A DNA stretch of 64,000 nucleotides from Bog-756 sp963699085 (GCA_963699085.1 CAVOTH010000004.1:2046001-2110000), one strand, 5' to 3'; shown: positions 45,608-54,792, numbered from the stretch's first letter. Notes: generated from the sequence alone by a model not told the origin. Numbers and translations: made by a program.

Positions 45608-46465
45608 TCAACCGAACTGGCCATTGACATAGTCCGCTGTCCTCGCATCCGTGGGCTGACCGAAGATCGTCTCTGTCCTGCCTGCCTCGACCACTCGACC
45701 AGGCTTGTTCTCTTCGGCCAGGAAGAACGCGCAGTACTCCGACACGCGCTGCGCCTGCTGCATGTTGTGGGTCACGATCACCACGGTCACCTCGTTGGCG
45801 ATGTCCTTGATCGTGCGTTCGATCCGCAACGTGGATGTCGGGTCGAGTGCTGAACACGGTTCGTCCATCAGCAGCACCCTCGGCCTGACGGCGAGCGCCC
45901 GCGCGATGCACAGGCGCTGCTGCTGACCACCGGAGAGCGCACCACCCAGTTCACCCAGCCGGTCCTTCACCTCGTTCCATAGTCCCGCCTTCGACAGGGA
46001 CTCCTCCACCAGTTCGTCCTTGTTGGCCGGCGTGATCCGGGAGAACTTGAGCCCGGACAAGACGTTCTCGGAGATGGTCATCGCCGGAAACGGATTGGGC
46101 TTCTGGAACACCATTCCGATGTGACGTCGGGTCTCCATGGCCCGCTGACCCGGGCCGTAGATGTCCAGGCCGTCCAGTTTGACCGAGCCGGCGAGCTGAG
46201 CGCCCGGCACCACTTCATGCATGCGGTTGAGGATCCGCAAGAATGTCGACTTGCCGCACCCCGAGGGCCCGATGAGCGCGGTCACCTTGGACTTCTCCAT
46301 GGTGAGCGACACCGATTCGAGCACGAGCCGGCCACTGAACCAGGCGCATACGCCTTCGGTGTCGATCTGGCCGGCCCCGCCGGCCAGGTCGATGCCCCGG
46401 GGACGGTCCAGGTTGCCGGAGGAATCTGCGCTCGGTGGTGGTGGAGGCGTGGCGTAGGTCGTCAT
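45608..46465 (-). CDS. pstB: Phosphate ABC transporter ATPase
   Basis: 285 aa from ATG 46465. Walker A LIGPSGCGKSTFLRILNRM, Q-loop VFQKPNPFPAMTISENV (typical of PstB), signature LSGGQQQRLCIARALA, Walker B LLMDEPCSALDPTST, H-loop VTHNMQQAQRVSEYCAFF. The first 40 residues are a Pro-rich, low-complexity extension. Start overlaps the stop of pstA by 4 nt; pstS follows after 22 bp. Confidence 0.97.
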   Translation of the reverse strand: MTTYATPPPPPSADSSGNLDRPRGIDLAGGAGQIDTEGVCAWFSGRLVLESVSLTMEKSKVTALIGPSGCGKSTFLRILNRMHEVVPGAQLAGSVKLDGLDIYGPGQRAMETRRHIGMVFQKPNPFPAMTISENVLSGLKFSRITPANKDELVEESLSKAGLWNEVKDRLGELGGALSGGQQQRLCIARALAVRPRVLLMDEPCSALDPTSTLRIERTIKDIANEVTVVIVTHNMQQAQRVSEYCAFFLAEENKPGRVVEAGRTETIFGQPTDARTADYVNGQFG

Positions 46466-47757
46466 TGCTGGGGCTCCTCCATCGGGATGGGGACAAAGAT
46501 CCGGGCCATGAAATCGTCCTCGCTGGGGCGCGCTCGGCCCCTTTTCTTGCCCTTTGTCCTTGAGAACACCCGGGCCAGGACGAACAGGATCAGCACAATG
46601 ACCATGAGCACGAAGGCGGCCTGGAACGCGATTTCGAGGTATACCGATTGGGCCTCGCGAATGCTCGAATAGATCGTCAACGGCAACGAACCCTGATCGT
46701 GGACGAACGGGTTCCAATTGGTCACCTGGGAGCCGAACGCAGTGAAGATGAGCGGCGCCGTCTCCCCGACGATGCGGGCCACACCGAGGAGCGCGGCGGT
46801 GACGACGCCGGAACGTGCCGTGGGCAGTACCACCGACCAGGTCGTGCGCCACTCTGGCGCCCCGAGGGCGAGCGATGCCTCGCGCAGGCCAGCCGGCACC
46901 ACACGGAGGACCTCCTCGACGACACGGGTAACCGACGGTAGCAAGATCACCACCAGCGCCAGTGATGCCGCAAACCCTGAGTACTGGATCACATGGGTCA
47001 GGATCAGCAGCGAATAGATGAAGATACCGGCAACCACCGATGGTGTACCGCTCATCGCCGTCACCACAGTGCGGACCAGTCGGGCTCCCCAGCCTTTGAC
47101 CTCATTGAGGAACACCGCGGTGGCGATGGCGAACGGCAATCCGACCAACGCTGCCAGCAGAACCTGTTCCACCGTGCCGATGATGGCGTGAAGCACCCCC
47201 ACATGGTTGAGGACGTTGGGGTCGGTGACGACGAGTCGCTTCTCGTCCTTGGTGAACAGAGAACCCCAGTGGATGGAAGGAATTGCCTTCCAGCACACCC
47301 ACCCCACGATGTAGAGAACGATCCCCACCATGAGGAGGCCGGCGGTGACGACCACGACCCCGACCACCCGGTCCGTCGCCACCTGCCGCTCGATGACCTG
47401 AGCGGTCGATACCCAAGTGAGGACCAGGAACCCGGTGTACCAGCAGACGAGGAACCCGACACCGCCGGAGAGGAGGGTGAGCTGATAGAAGATGACCCAC
47501 ATCAGGCAGGCCGATGCCAGCGCGGACAGCGCCACCAGTGCCACGTCCTGGATGCCCACCTGGCCCGGACGGATCGGCGTCGGTAGGCGCCGCGGGACTG
47601 GCGGCTCCATGGGCGGCTGGCCATCCGACCCATCGTGGTCGGCACCGGTCGGACCGGTACGGGACGCCGGAAGGGTCGGGAGCGACTCGGTGGACGCAGA
47701 ATGGCCGGACACCAGCACCCCGGGGGGAGCCGTCTGGGTGCTGGATTCCGGGCTCAC
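46462..47757 (-). CDS. pstA: Phosphate ABC transporter permease PstA
   Basis: 431 aa, GTG start overlapping the stop of pstC by 4 nt. The first 65 residues are hydrophilic and Pro-rich; then eight or so helices. The EAA-type loop REASLALGAPEWRTTWSVVLPTARSG is the ATPase-contact motif (seen in two blocks). Longer than typical PstA (about 290 aa) because of the N-terminal extension and two extra helices (about 75-130). Confidence 0.93.
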   Translation of the reverse strand: MSPESSTQTAPPGVLVSGHSASTESLPTLPASRTGPTGADHDGSDGQPPMEPPVPRRLPTPIRPGQVGIQDVALVALSALASACLMWVIFYQLTLLSGGVGFLVCWYTGFLVLTWVSTAQVIERQVATDRVVGVVVVTAGLLMVGIVLYIVGWVCWKAIPSIHWGSLFTKDEKRLVVTDPNVLNHVGVLHAIIGTVEQVLLAALVGLPFAIATAVFLNEVKGWGARLVRTVVTAMSGTPSVVAGIFIYSLLILTHVIQYSGFAASLALVVILLPSVTRVVEEVLRVVPAGLREASLALGAPEWRTTWSVVLPTARSGVVTAALLGVARIVGETAPLIFTAFGSQVTNWNPFVHDQGSLPLTIYSSIREAQSVYLEIAFQAAFVLMVIVLILFVLARVFSRTKGKKRGRARPSEDDFMARIFVPIPMEEPQQ

Positions 47758-48752
47758 AGATCCACCCCGGCACCGCTGCGCGAGCGGTTGACGATGGCCG
47801 ATGCCACCAGGTTGATCACCAGGGTGATCACGAAGAGCACGAACCCGGCGAACATCAGCACCTGCAGGCCGAGGCGTCCGCCATTGTTGACATTTGAGGC
47901 GATCAGCTGGGAGATGGTCGTCCCACCGTGTTGGAGGATGTGGTAGCCGAACACGAAGCCACCTCCGAGGATGAGAGTGACGGCGATGGTCTCCTCAAGA
48001 GCGCGTCCCAGACCGAGCATCACTGCGCCGATGATTCCGCCTCGACCGAAGGGCAGAACGACCGTGCGGATCATCTGCCATCGACTGGCCCCGAGGGCGA
48101 GAGCGGCCTCGCGCTCACCGAGCGGTGCCAAGGAGAACACCTCGCGGCAGATCGACGCAATGATCGGGACGATCATGATTCCGACGACGATTCCGGCGAG
48201 GAAGATGGATGCGTTCAGCGGCGGACTGGTGACCTTGAAGAACGGGAAGAAGGAGAGGTGGTGCGACAGCCAGCCGCTGAAGCCGGCCACGTTGCCCTGA
48301 AGTTCGAAGACCGCCCAGAGTCCAAAGATCACGCTGGGTATGGCGGCGGCCAGATCGACCAGTGCGATCAACATCCGCCGGGTCCGCACCGGCGCGTACT
48401 CGCTCAGGAAGAGCGCTGTGGCGATGGCCAGCGGTGCACCGATGATGATGGCCACGGTGGCCACCTCGACGGTCCCGACCAACGAGGCGAGCACTCCGTA
48501 GGACAGTCGGTGGCCAAGAGTCTGGAATCCGGACGTAGTGAAGAAGCGGAATCCCTCCTTGGTGAAGGCGGGAAGCCCGGTCTTGAGCAGGAAGAATCCG
48601 ATGGCCGCCAGGAGGACGAGCACACCTAGTCCCGTCACCTGGACTCCACGCCGGTAGATCCGATCGGGCGTCGAATAGTCCCGATTCGGCGTGATCGGCA
48701 CCAGCACCGCACCCGCGGACCGGTCGATCGGCGCGTCGGCGTGGATGGTCAT
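47754..48752 (-). CDS. pstC: Phosphate ABC transporter permease PstC
   Basis: 332 aa from ATG 48752. First helix about 42-64, then the six-helix permease core; EAA loop EREAALALGASRWQMIRTVVLPFGRGG at about 205-230. First gene of the pstCAB-pstS-842-pseudosortase operon, with a PHO-box-like promoter about 120 bp upstream. No phoU is found in this window. Confidence 0.94.
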   Translation of the reverse strand: MTIHADAPIDRSAGAVLVPITPNRDYSTPDRIYRRGVQVTGLGVLVLLAAIGFFLLKTGLPAFTKEGFRFFTTSGFQTLGHRLSYGVLASLVGTVEVATVAIIIGAPLAIATALFLSEYAPVRTRRMLIALVDLAAAIPSVIFGLWAVFELQGNVAGFSGWLSHHLSFFPFFKVTSPPLNASIFLAGIVVGIMIVPIIASICREVFSLAPLGEREAALALGASRWQMIRTVVLPFGRGGIIGAVMLGLGRALEETIAVTLILGGGFVFGYHILQHGGTTISQLIASNVNNGGRLGLQVLMFAGFVLFVITLVINLVASAIVNRSRSGAGVDL

Positions 48753-48858
48753 CTCCCGGTCCTTTCTGGCCCATGAGCGTTCACCGAGACCTCGTCCCAA
48801 CCGACGGATCGACGACCCTGGACGGACCCGCCATGGAGGTGGCGCGCGGCATGCCCGA

Positions 48859-48890
48859 TGGTATCGATCGAAGGTAAACTTCCGGCAAAC
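48859..48890 (-). promoter_or_regulatory. PHO-box-like promoter of the pst operon
   Basis: Minus strand: GTTTGCC (48884-48890) and GTTTACC (48873-48879), repeated with an 11-nt period, then 9 nt and a -10-like TACCAT (48858-48863). This matches the actinobacterial PHO box (direct 11-nt repeats near GTTCACC) bound by phosphorylated PhoP under phosphate limitation. Evidence is the repeat period plus position before pstC; no regulator gene is in the window. Confidence 0.7.
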
Positions 48891-48989
48891 TTTCTCCCAT
48901 GTACAGGTGATCGTTGTGTGAGTGCCCGCCGGGGATCTCCGCTGCTGGATTCCGGCGCCCCCAGAGGCGGCCACCATGCCCGGTCTGGT

Positions 48990-49703
48990 TCAGTCGGAGA
49001 GGTACTGCCCCCGAGCTGGAGCTGTGAGGGGATGATCCGGGTTGGCGGCGACGTTCCACGTGAAGCGGCGGTGCTCGATCTTGATCGGTAGGGTCGACCC
49101 GCGACCGGTCTCGAGGTAAGAGGGCGCCGCCTTTATCGAGGCGATCGATTGGGCGAGTGCCTCGCCGTTGGCGGCATTGGCCCTGTCCACCTGGTTGACG
49201 CTGACCCAATAGAGGTTCTCCCCGCCGCAGGCGACGAAGAATGCCAGCCACTCGGCTCCCGAACTCGTCGTCCAGAGGACCGGCCCGACCGTCAGGATCG
49301 TGCGGCCTCCGGACAAGGTGGTCACCGGTGATTCGCTCGTATCGGGTCCGGCATAGAGCGCGGTCCCTGTCGGGAGACTGAAGCCCCCGACGATCCCGGT
49401 ACCACCGTGGGTCGCAATGTCCTGTATGGCCGACTGCGCCGCCTGATCCGGGCTGAACGCAGGAAAGTTCGGTTGGATCCCGCTGGGCTCGCCGGTGGGG
49501 ACCGACCCGTTGAGTACATAGGTACACCCCTGGAGAGGGACCGCCGGAGGCAGCACGAGCGCATCGGTCGTCGCCGTCGACGACCCACCGGATCCGCATG
49601 CGGCCGCCACCAGCGCTATCGCCAGAACAGCCACCCGAATTCGCACGTTACGGCGCCACGGAGCCACCAGTCGGGTCGGCCGAGTGAGGCGTTCGCTAGT
49701 CAT
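48990..49703 (-). CDS. Lipoprotein of unknown function
   Basis: 237 aa from ATG 49703. Basic N-region, helix, then the lipobox ALVAAACGSGG (Cys about residue 36), so exported and lipid-anchored. The mature part has no motif I recognise: LPPAVPLQGCTYVLNG, TALYAGPDTSESPV, LWTTSSGAEWLAFFVACGGENLYWVSVNQ. It lies upstream of pstC on the same strand with a four-unit PHO-box-like array in front, so a phosphate-starvation role is a reasonable guess only. Confidence 0.75.
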   Translation of the reverse strand: MTSERLTRPTRLVAPWRRNVRIRVAVLAIALVAAACGSGGSSTATTDALVLPPAVPLQGCTYVLNGSVPTGEPSGIQPNFPAFSPDQAAQSAIQDIATHGGTGIVGGFSLPTGTALYAGPDTSESPVTTLSGGRTILTVGPVLWTTSSGAEWLAFFVACGGENLYWVSVNQVDRANAANGEALAQSIASIKAAPSYLETGRGSTLPIKIEHRRFTWNVAANPDHPLTAPARGQYLSD

Positions 49704-49890
49704 CGTCTCACGTCCAGGTCGCGTCGAATGGTGGTCTGTGAATCGGGTCCGCGCCACCGAATCCGGCACGTCTGCAGCGCCCGGTTCGATGGGCCAGTCG
49801 GACGGTCTGGCTGGCAGCGGACATCGTTCTCCCACATCCACCCGGCACTGTCAACGCGGGACCGACCCGATTCAAGGCGCACCACGCTCG

Positions 49891-49930
49891 GGTCACGATC
49901 CGGTAACCGAAGGTTCATTTGGGGGTCACC
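49891..49930. promoter_or_regulatory. Array of four 11-nt PHO-box-like repeats
   Basis: Read on the minus strand, units GGTGACC, AATGAACC, GGTTACC and CGTGACC follow each other exactly 11 nt apart. The array lies between the divergent lipoprotein gene (start 49703) and a small plus-strand gene (start 49972). Minus-strand TTGACA (49849-49854) may be the lipoprotein -35, but its -10 is weak. Which gene is controlled is uncertain. Confidence 0.6.
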
Positions 49931-49971
49931 CGAGCGGAAGAAGGAAGTGGACTTCCACCTACCATGAGGGG

Positions 49972-50142
49972 ATGACGATTCTGCGATGGACACTACGGGC
50001 ACTGATCTTGGCTGTGGCCGTTGGCGGGCTCATCCGACTAGTCGCGCACCTGGCCGGATCGGCGGGCTCTGATTCGCTGATCCCGACCATCGGTGGGGAC
50101 ACCTGGCCCCCGGTGCCGGTCAAGGTGACCCGACCGGTCTGA
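49972..50142 (+). CDS. Small membrane protein (56 aa)
   Basis: One helix at about 9-30 (ALILAVAVGGLIRLVAHLAG) followed by SDSLIPTIGGDTWPPVPVKVTRPV; short proteins with such a G-D-T-W-PPVP tail recur in actinobacteria as I recall. ATG is preceded by GAGGGG. A TACCAT element (49960-49965) ends only 6 nt before the ATG, hinting at a leaderless transcript. It lies next to the PHO-box array. Function unknown. Confidence 0.55.
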   Translation: MTILRWTLRALILAVAVGGLIRLVAHLAGSAGSDSLIPTIGGDTWPPVPVKVTRPV

Positions 50143-50172
50143 GCTCGGCGTCGGTCCCCTGATCAGAGCGGG

Positions 50173-50517
50173 TCAGTCGGGGGGCCGGTGCCAACTAGCC
50201 GCTCGGGAACACGTCCCCACCTGAATCGAGTACCTGTCATAGAGCTGGTCGCGGCCGCGGCGCTGGGCCGCCCGATGAGCGGGGTCGTCGCGCCAGGCGG
50301 CGTGGGCCTCGGACGTGGCGAAGGTGATGATCGACACCCGCTCGCCGTCGGCCCCCTCGAAGGTGGCGAAGTCCACGAACCCGGGCTGGGCCCGGGCGGC
50401 GGTGAGCATGGCCTCGGACAGCGGGCCGTAGGCATCCTCTGTGCCCGCCCTCCGTCGCGACCGGAACACCGTCACCACCTGGCCCTCGGCGAACGCCGAA
50501 CCGCTTCCTGCGGTCAT
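50173..50517 (-). CDS. Antibiotic biosynthesis monooxygenase (ABM) family protein
   Basis: 114 aa dimeric alpha+beta-barrel fold: VVTVFRSRRRAGTEDAYGPL, PGFVDFATFEGADGERVSIITFATSEAHAAWRDDPAH in overlapping blocks, ending DRYSIQVG. This fold includes quinol monooxygenases, haem-degrading enzymes and stress proteins; the conserved residues here do not single out one activity. It follows serA on the same strand after 32 bp. Confidence 0.75.
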   Translation of the reverse strand: MTAGSGSAFAEGQVVTVFRSRRRAGTEDAYGPLSEAMLTAARAQPGFVDFATFEGADGERVSIITFATSEAHAAWRDDPAHRAAQRRGRDQLYDRYSIQVGTCSRAASWHRPPD

Positions 50518-50549
50518 CGCCCCGGCTCCCCCGACCGATCCATCGGGGC

Positions 50550-52115
50550 CTAGGTCCTGACGGTGTGGACGTCGCTGATGCCGTCGGCGTCCCGTAGCTT
50601 GTGGAGCGCATCATCGGGGATCTGCCCGTCCGTCGACAGCACCATCAGGGCGGTGTTGCCGGTGGCCGAGGGACCGACCGCCATCGACGAGATGGACACG
50701 TCGGCATCACCCAGGATGGTCCCGACCACGCCGATCATTCCGGGCCGGTCGTCATTGCGGACCACGACCATGTTGGGGGCCGGCGGCACCTCGACGTTGT
50801 GGTCGTCCATCATCACCAGTCGGGGCTCGGCCCGGGTGCCGGTGAGGGTGCCGGCCACCGAATGGGTGCCGCTGCGCAGGGTGATCAGGTTGACGAAGTC
50901 GTGGGCGGTGACGGTCGACACCTCCCGGACTTCGAGGCCCCGTTCAGCGGCCATCTGCGGTGCATTCACGTAGGAAACCGGCTCGGTGGTCCCCTCGGCG
51001 AACAGACCCTTCAGGACCGACAGGGTGAGGATCCCGGTGCCGGCCCCGGCAAGCCCGCCCTGGTACTCGATCTCCAGGGAGTCGGGCAGGCCGTCCTCCA
51101 TGCACGAGAGGATGCGGCCCAGCTGCTCGGCCAGACCCATGAACGGGCGTACCGTCTCGGAAACGTCGGTGGCGTTGACGTTGACGGCGAAGGGGACGAA
51201 GTCGCCGGCGAGGGCCAGGATCACCTGTTCGGCGATGGTCACGCCCGCCTTGTCCTGGGCCTCGGCCGTGGACGCACCCAGGTGGGGGGCGACAATGACC
51301 GACGGGAGCTCGAACAGGGGGGACTCGGTGGTCGGCTCCTTGGCGAATACGTCCAATCCCGCCCCCTGGACCGGACCGTTGCGGATGGCGTCGGCGAGGG
51401 CCTCCTCGTCGACGATGCCCCCACGGGCGGTGTTGATGATCCGCAGCCCGGGCTTGGCCTTGGCCAGCATGTCGACCCCGATGAGGCCGAGAGTCTCCTT
51501 GTTCTTGGGGAGGTGCACGGTGACGAAGTCCGACTCGGCCATCAGCTGGTCGAGGTCCATGAGCTCCACTCCCATGTGCCGGGCCCGGTCCGCCGACACG
51601 AAGGGGTCGTAGGCGACCAGGCGCATCCCGAAGGCGAGCGCCCGCTGGGCGACCAGGGCTCCCACCCGGCCGAGACCGACCACACCGAGCGTCTTACCGT
51701 GGAGCTCGACGCCCTCCCATTTCGACCGCTCCCATTTGCCCGCCACCAGAGCGGCGTGAGCCTGGGGGATGTTCCTGGCTTGTGCCAGCAGCAGGGCCAT
51801 GGCCTGCTCGGCGGCGGACAGGATGTTGGACTGGGGGGCGTTGACCACCATGACGCCCCGCTCGGTGGCGGCGGCGACGTCCACGTTGTCCAGGCCGATA
51901 CCGGCCCGTCCGACCACGATCAGGTCGGTCCCGGCGGCGAGGACCTCGGCGGTCACGGTGGTGGCGGAGCGGATCACCAGGGCGTTCGCCCCCACGATGG
52001 CCTCGACCAGTTGCTCGGGCGAGAGGCCGAGTTGGACATCCACCTCGTGGCCGGCCCCGGCCATGAGGTCCAGGCCCGGCTGGGCCAGCTTTTCGGTTAC
52101 GAGGACCCTACCCAT
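50550..52115 (-). CDS. serA: D-3-phosphoglycerate dehydrogenase
   Basis: 521 aa, first step of serine synthesis. NAD domain with GVVGLGRVGALVAQRA (about 144-159), catalytic-loop elements INTARGGIVDEEALADAI and APHLGASTAEAQ, an ASB regulatory domain (about 320-440) and a C-terminal ACT domain (about 448-521, DDRPGMIGVVGTILGDADVSISS). This is the long, serine-inhibited type of mycobacteria. Start ATG 52115 with AAAGGAA upstream. Confidence 0.97.
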   Translation of the reverse strand: MGRVLVTEKLAQPGLDLMAGAGHEVDVQLGLSPEQLVEAIVGANALVIRSATTVTAEVLAAGTDLIVVGRAGIGLDNVDVAAATERGVMVVNAPQSNILSAAEQAMALLLAQARNIPQAHAALVAGKWERSKWEGVELHGKTLGVVGLGRVGALVAQRALAFGMRLVAYDPFVSADRARHMGVELMDLDQLMAESDFVTVHLPKNKETLGLIGVDMLAKAKPGLRIINTARGGIVDEEALADAIRNGPVQGAGLDVFAKEPTTESPLFELPSVIVAPHLGASTAEAQDKAGVTIAEQVILALAGDFVPFAVNVNATDVSETVRPFMGLAEQLGRILSCMEDGLPDSLEIEYQGGLAGAGTGILTLSVLKGLFAEGTTEPVSYVNAPQMAAERGLEVREVSTVTAHDFVNLITLRSGTHSVAGTLTGTRAEPRLVMMDDHNVEVPPAPNMVVVRNDDRPGMIGVVGTILGDADVSISSMAVGPSATGNTALMVLSTDGQIPDDALHKLRDADGISDVHTVRT

Positions 52116-52269
52116 GGTGTTCCTTTCGATTGCAGATCGTGGTCGGCGCCGTCATGGGCGCCAATGCGGCAGTACTGCGGCGGACGGACGCATCCGCTTG
52201 ACCCGGGTGGTCCCAACAGCATGACCCTCCGGGCCCCCGGTCGGCCAACCGGGTGTCCGGACCGAAGAT

Positions 52270-53520
52270 TCAGTCAGCGTCGAAGAGCTGGCGAAGCCGG
52301 TTGACTCCCTCGATCAGGTCGTCGTCGCCCAGGGCGTAGGACATGCGGAAGTAGCCCGGCGAGCCGAAGGCCTCGCCGGGAACCACCGCCACTTTCGCCT
52401 CCTCGATGGCCAGCTCGGCCAGCTCGGCGCTGGTCTCGCACTTGCGGCCCCGGATGGGGCGCCCGTACAGGCCGGTGACCGACGGGAAGGCGTAGAACGC
52501 ACCTTCGGGCAGCAGGCAGTCGATCCCGTCGATCTCGTTCAGCATCCGATGGATCGTGAGGCGCCGCCGGTCGAAGGCCTCGCGCATCATGGCCGCGGCG
52601 GTCAGGTCGCCCGAGACGGCGGCGAGCGCAGCCCGTTGGGAGACGTTGGCCACGTTGGACGTCTCGTGCGATTGCAGGTTGGTGGCAGCGGAGATCACGT
52701 CGGGCGGCCCGAGCATCCAGCCCACCCGCCAACCGGTCATGGCATAGGTCTTGGCTACGCCGTTGACCACGATGCAGGTATCGGCCAGCTCGGGCACCAC
52801 CACCGGCATCGAGTGGTGCACGGCATCGCCGTAGACGAGGTGCTCGTAGATCTCGTCGGTGACGACCCAGATCCCGTGCTCCACCGCCCAGCGACCGAGG
52901 ACCTCGATCTCCTCCTTCGGGTAGACGGCTCCGGTCGGGTTGGAGGGAGATACGAACAGGAGGATCTTGGTGCGCGGCGTCCGGGCCGCCTCGAGCTGGT
53001 CGACGGTCGCCCGGAACCCACTGGCGGCATCGGTGACGACGACAACCGGCACGCCCCCCGCCAGGATGATCGACTCGGGGTAGGTGGTCCAGTAGGGGGC
53101 GAGCACCAGGACCTCGTCCCCGGGGTCGCACAGCGCGGCGAAGGCGTTGGCCACCGCCTGCTTGCCCCCGTTTGTCACCAGTACCTGGGACGGGGCCACT
53201 ACCAGTCCCGAGTCACGGAGCGTCTTGGCCGCGATCGCCTCGCGCAGCTCGGGCAGGCCGGCGGTCGGGGTGTAGTGATGGTTCTTGGGCTCCCTACAGG
53301 CGGCTTCAGCGGCGGCCACCACGGCGTCGGGCGTGGGGAAGTCGGGCTCGCCGGCTCCGAATCCGATGACGCTCTCGCCCTGGGCCTGGAGCGCCTTGGC
53401 CTTGGCGTCGACGGCCAGCGTGGCCGACGGGGAGACAGCGGCGATGCGGGCCGAGATCCGGTTGCCGGTCGTGCCCGAACCTTGTGCCACGGTGCTGCCG
53501 GTTTCTGTCTGTTGAGCCAT
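52270..53520 (-). CDS. Aspartate/aromatic-type class I aminotransferase
   Basis: 416 aa PLP enzyme of the aspC/AAT-Ib group: RISARIAAVSPSATLAVDAKAKAL, GFGAGEPDFPTPD, SPSNPTGAVYPKEEI, PLP-Lys in VVNGVAKTYAMTGWRVGW, and the Arg of YFRMSYAL. Start: ATG 53520 lies in a CATG shared with a possible serC start; GTG 53490 is an alternative that frees space for a promoter and matches the family's usual N-terminus. Probably aspartate aminotransferase; it sits between serA and serC. Confidence 0.88.
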   Translation of the reverse strand: MAQQTETGSTVAQGSGTTGNRISARIAAVSPSATLAVDAKAKALQAQGESVIGFGAGEPDFPTPDAVVAAAEAACREPKNHHYTPTAGLPELREAIAAKTLRDSGLVVAPSQVLVTNGGKQAVANAFAALCDPGDEVLVLAPYWTTYPESIILAGGVPVVVVTDAASGFRATVDQLEAARTPRTKILLFVSPSNPTGAVYPKEEIEVLGRWAVEHGIWVVTDEIYEHLVYGDAVHHSMPVVVPELADTCIVVNGVAKTYAMTGWRVGWMLGPPDVISAATNLQSHETSNVANVSQRAALAAVSGDLTAAAMMREAFDRRRLTIHRMLNEIDGIDCLLPEGAFYAFPSVTGLYGRPIRGRKCETSAELAELAIEEAKVAVVPGEAFGSPGYFRMSYALGDDDLIEGVNRLRQLFDAD

Positions 53521-53539
53521 GGGTGCAATGATTCCATAC

Positions 53540-54685
53540 GTGACCGAGACCCCTGACATCCAGATTCCCGCCAATCTCCTACCCGCCGACGGTCGATTCG
53601 GTGCCGGGCCCTCCAAGGTGCGTCCCGAGTCCGTGGAAGCCCTCTCGGCCGTCTCGCGCACCTACCTCGGCACCAGCCACCGGCAGAAGACGGTGAAATC
53701 GGTGGTCGCCAGCCTGCGGTCCGGACTGGCGTCGCTCTTCGACCTGCCCGACGGCTACGAGGTCGTCCTGGGCAACGGCGGGACGACCTGCTTCTGGGAC
53801 GCGGCCACGTTCGGACTGATCCAGGCCAAGAGCCAGCACCTCAGCTTCGGTGAGTTCTCGTCCAAGTTCGCCGCCGCCGCCGCCCAGGCTCCCCACATCG
53901 GCGACCCCGAGATCATCACCTCGGAGGTGGGAACCCACCCGTCGCCGGTGGCCCGCGACGACGTCGACCTGTACGCCCTCACCCACAACGAGACCTCGAC
54001 CGGGGTCATGATGCCGATCCTCCGCCCCGAGGGTGCCAGCCACCCGGCCGACGGGGGCGGCCTGGTGGCCGTAGACGCCACATCCGGGGCCGGCGGCCTG
54101 GCCGTCGACCCGACCGAGTTCGACGCCTACTACTTCGCCCCGCAGAAGTGCTTCGGCTCGGACGGCGGTCTGTGGGTCGCCCTGCTGTCCCCCGCCGCCA
54201 TCGAACGCATCGGGACCATCGCCGACACCGGGCGCTGGGTGCCGGCCTCGATGGATCTCACCATCGCCCTCGACAACTCACGCCTCGACCAGACGTACAA
54301 CACCCCGGCACTAGCCACCTTGTTCCTGATGGACGACCAGGTCCGCTGGTTCAACGAAAACGGCGGGCTCAAGTTCTCGGTGGGTCGCAGCGACCGTTCG
54401 GCCGAGATCCTCTACACCTGGGCCGACAACGCCGACTTCGCCTCCCCCTTCGTCACCCGGGACCAGGACCGGAGCCACGTCATCGGAACCATCGACTTCG
54501 ACGACTCCATCGACGCCGCCGTCGTGGCCAAGGTGCTACGGGCCAACGGCATCGTCGACACCGAGCCCTACCGCAAGCTCGGTCGCAACCAGCTCCGCAT
54601 CGCCATGTTCCCGGCCATCGACCCCGAGGACATCGCCTCCTTGTGCGCCTCGATCACCCACGTGGTCGGCGCGCTGTCCCAGTAG
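53540..54685 (+). CDS. serC: Phosphoserine aminotransferase
   Basis: About 381 aa from GTG 53540; ATG 53528 or 53519 are in frame. Second step of serine synthesis. The actinobacterial form: DGRFGAGPSKVRPE near the N-terminus, LTHNETSTGVMMP, DATSGAGGLAVDPTEFDAYYFAPQKCFGSDGG in blocks with the PLP Lys in APQK, and the C-terminal LGRNQLRIAMFPAIDPEDI. GTG 53540 is preferred because an upstream start would overlap the divergent aminotransferase gene. Confidence 0.93.
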   Translation: MTETPDIQIPANLLPADGRFGAGPSKVRPESVEALSAVSRTYLGTSHRQKTVKSVVASLRSGLASLFDLPDGYEVVLGNGGTTCFWDAATFGLIQAKSQHLSFGEFSSKFAAAAAQAPHIGDPEIITSEVGTHPSPVARDDVDLYALTHNETSTGVMMPILRPEGASHPADGGGLVAVDATSGAGGLAVDPTEFDAYYFAPQKCFGSDGGLWVALLSPAAIERIGTIADTGRWVPASMDLTIALDNSRLDQTYNTPALATLFLMDDQVRWFNENGGLKFSVGRSDRSAEILYTWADNADFASPFVTRDQDRSHVIGTIDFDDSIDAAVVAKVLRANGIVDTEPYRKLGRNQLRIAMFPAIDPEDIASLCASITHVVGALSQ

Positions 54686-54792
54686 GCCCTCGGGGGCGGT
54701 GCGGCTGTGGCAGGGCGGCCGAGCCAACCCACCTGACCGGCCCTGGTCCGCCCGAAGGGGCTCGCTAGGAGATCTGCCGCCCCCGTGACAAC

